Below are positions 7,147-7,355 of a DNA stretch of 7,355 bases, piece after piece. The notes under the pieces were generated by a model, which was not told the DNA's origin, did not search any database, and saw only the letters and a program-made list of their open reading frames with translations. Both the position numbers and the translations under genes were made by a program. Each line of letters begins with the position of its first letter. Position 1 is the stretch's first letter. This DNA is from Planctomycetales bacterium (GTDB lineage Bacteria; Planctomycetota; Planctomycetia; Planctomycetales; Planctomycetaceae), in assembly GCA_020050375.1 (NCBI GenBank), contig JAGVKR010000704.1, forward strand, positions 1 to 7,355. The letters run 5' to 3'.

Positions 7147-7153
7147 TACTACC

Positions 7154-7355
7154 ATGTTGGTTTTGACCCGCAAGACGTCGGAAATGATACAGATCGGTGA
7201 GAATATTGTCATTAAAGTGATTCACTCGGGCAGGAACTCTGTAAAAATCGGGATCGAGGCACCAAACGAGATCCGAGTCCTGCGTGCCGAGCTGTGCGAT
7301 CCTCCTGAGCCCGGCCACCCGCTAGCGGCCTACCTCAAGGAACGCGACCTGATCC
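7154..7355 (+). CDS. csrA: Carbon storage regulator CsrA, C-terminus beyond the window
   Basis: CsrA is a homodimeric RNA-binding protein that controls translation and stability of mRNAs by binding GGA motifs in their leaders. The visible 67 codons begin MLVLTRKTSEMIQIGENIVI, the hallmark N-terminus, and continue with VKIGIEAPNEIRVLRAEL. RNA-binding residues typical of the family are present: Leu4, Arg6 and Arg44. The common VHREE segment reads VLRAEL here. After the core, the tail DPPEPGHPLAAYLKERDLI continues to the window edge; classical CsrA is about 61 residues, so this version has an extended C-terminus of unknown end. ATG 7154 has AAGGGA at good spacing. It is the only clear plus-strand gene of the window and runs divergently from the small secreted ORF. 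Confidence 0.93.
   Translation, partial: MLVLTRKTSEMIQIGENIVIKVIHSGRNSVKIGIEAPNEIRVLRAELCDPPEPGHPLAAYLKERDLI

Larger units (their letters stand above)
6808..7153. other. AT-rich divergent intergenic region between small ORF and csrA
   Basis: These 346 bases hold no recognisable gene. Base composition drops sharply: the 60 bases from 6961 to 7020 contain 15 G or C, unlike the GC-rich genes around. Besides the elements listed separately, there is a near-palindrome GCACG-GT-CGTGC (6935-6946). A weak minus-strand promoter candidate is present: TTCATA at 6995-7000, a 16-base spacer, and CATAAT at 6973-6978. A weak plus-strand one, CTGACT (6959-6964) with 17 bases to TAATAT (6982-6987), points at csrA and would give a leader of roughly 160 bases. 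The AT richness suits a promoter region serving both directions. Confidence 0.5.

Noticed and set aside
7037..7318. Minus-strand 93-codon frame over the csrA start
   Set aside because: It is antisense to csrA, whose conserved N-terminus explains the sequence. No family resemblance in the minus frame.

Overview
The window reads as chromosomal DNA of a planctomycete-like bacterium. The coding parts are GC-rich, and a DUF1501 protein with a twin-arginine leader sits beside a PD40 beta-propeller protein. DUF1501 proteins of this kind are especially abundant in Planctomycetota. The lineage call is inference from gene content.

All identifiable genes up to about position 6810 lie on the minus strand. 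Read in the direction of transcription (right to left) they are: a possible small secreted protein (6598-6807), rpmB encoding ribosomal protein L28 (6314-6574), gatC (5943-6242), a DUF1501 protein (4358-5695), a PD40/TolB-like secreted propeller protein (3414-4361), gatA (1769-3232), gatB (181-1677), and the first 58 codons of a class I SAM-dependent methyltransferase (1-175). GatA, GatB and GatC together form the tRNA-dependent amidotransferase that converts Glu-tRNA(Gln), and often Asp-tRNA(Asn), into the correctly amidated tRNA. Its three genes are not contiguous here: the DUF1501/PD40 pair, overlapping by 4 bases and with its own good promoter candidate, lies between gatC and gatA.

At the right edge, csrA (7154 to beyond the window) runs on the plus strand, divergent from everything else. 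The 346 bases between it and the small secreted ORF are AT-rich (one 60-base line is 25% GC). They carry a perfect 8-base inverted repeat and several GGA-containing elements that could be CsrA sites.

Four points deserve a second look. First, the gatC-DUF1501 gap contains, on the opposite strand, what looks like the N-terminal Rossmann segment of a lost NAD(P)-dependent dehydrogenase. Second, the small secreted ORF reads through both a Rho-independent terminator and the likely rpmB promoter. Third, a tandem heptanucleotide repeat occupies the place where the gatB ribosome binding site should be. Fourth, GGA-bearing hairpins lie on both sides of the csrA divergent region. I see no tRNA, rRNA, CRISPR array, insertion sequence or defence system.
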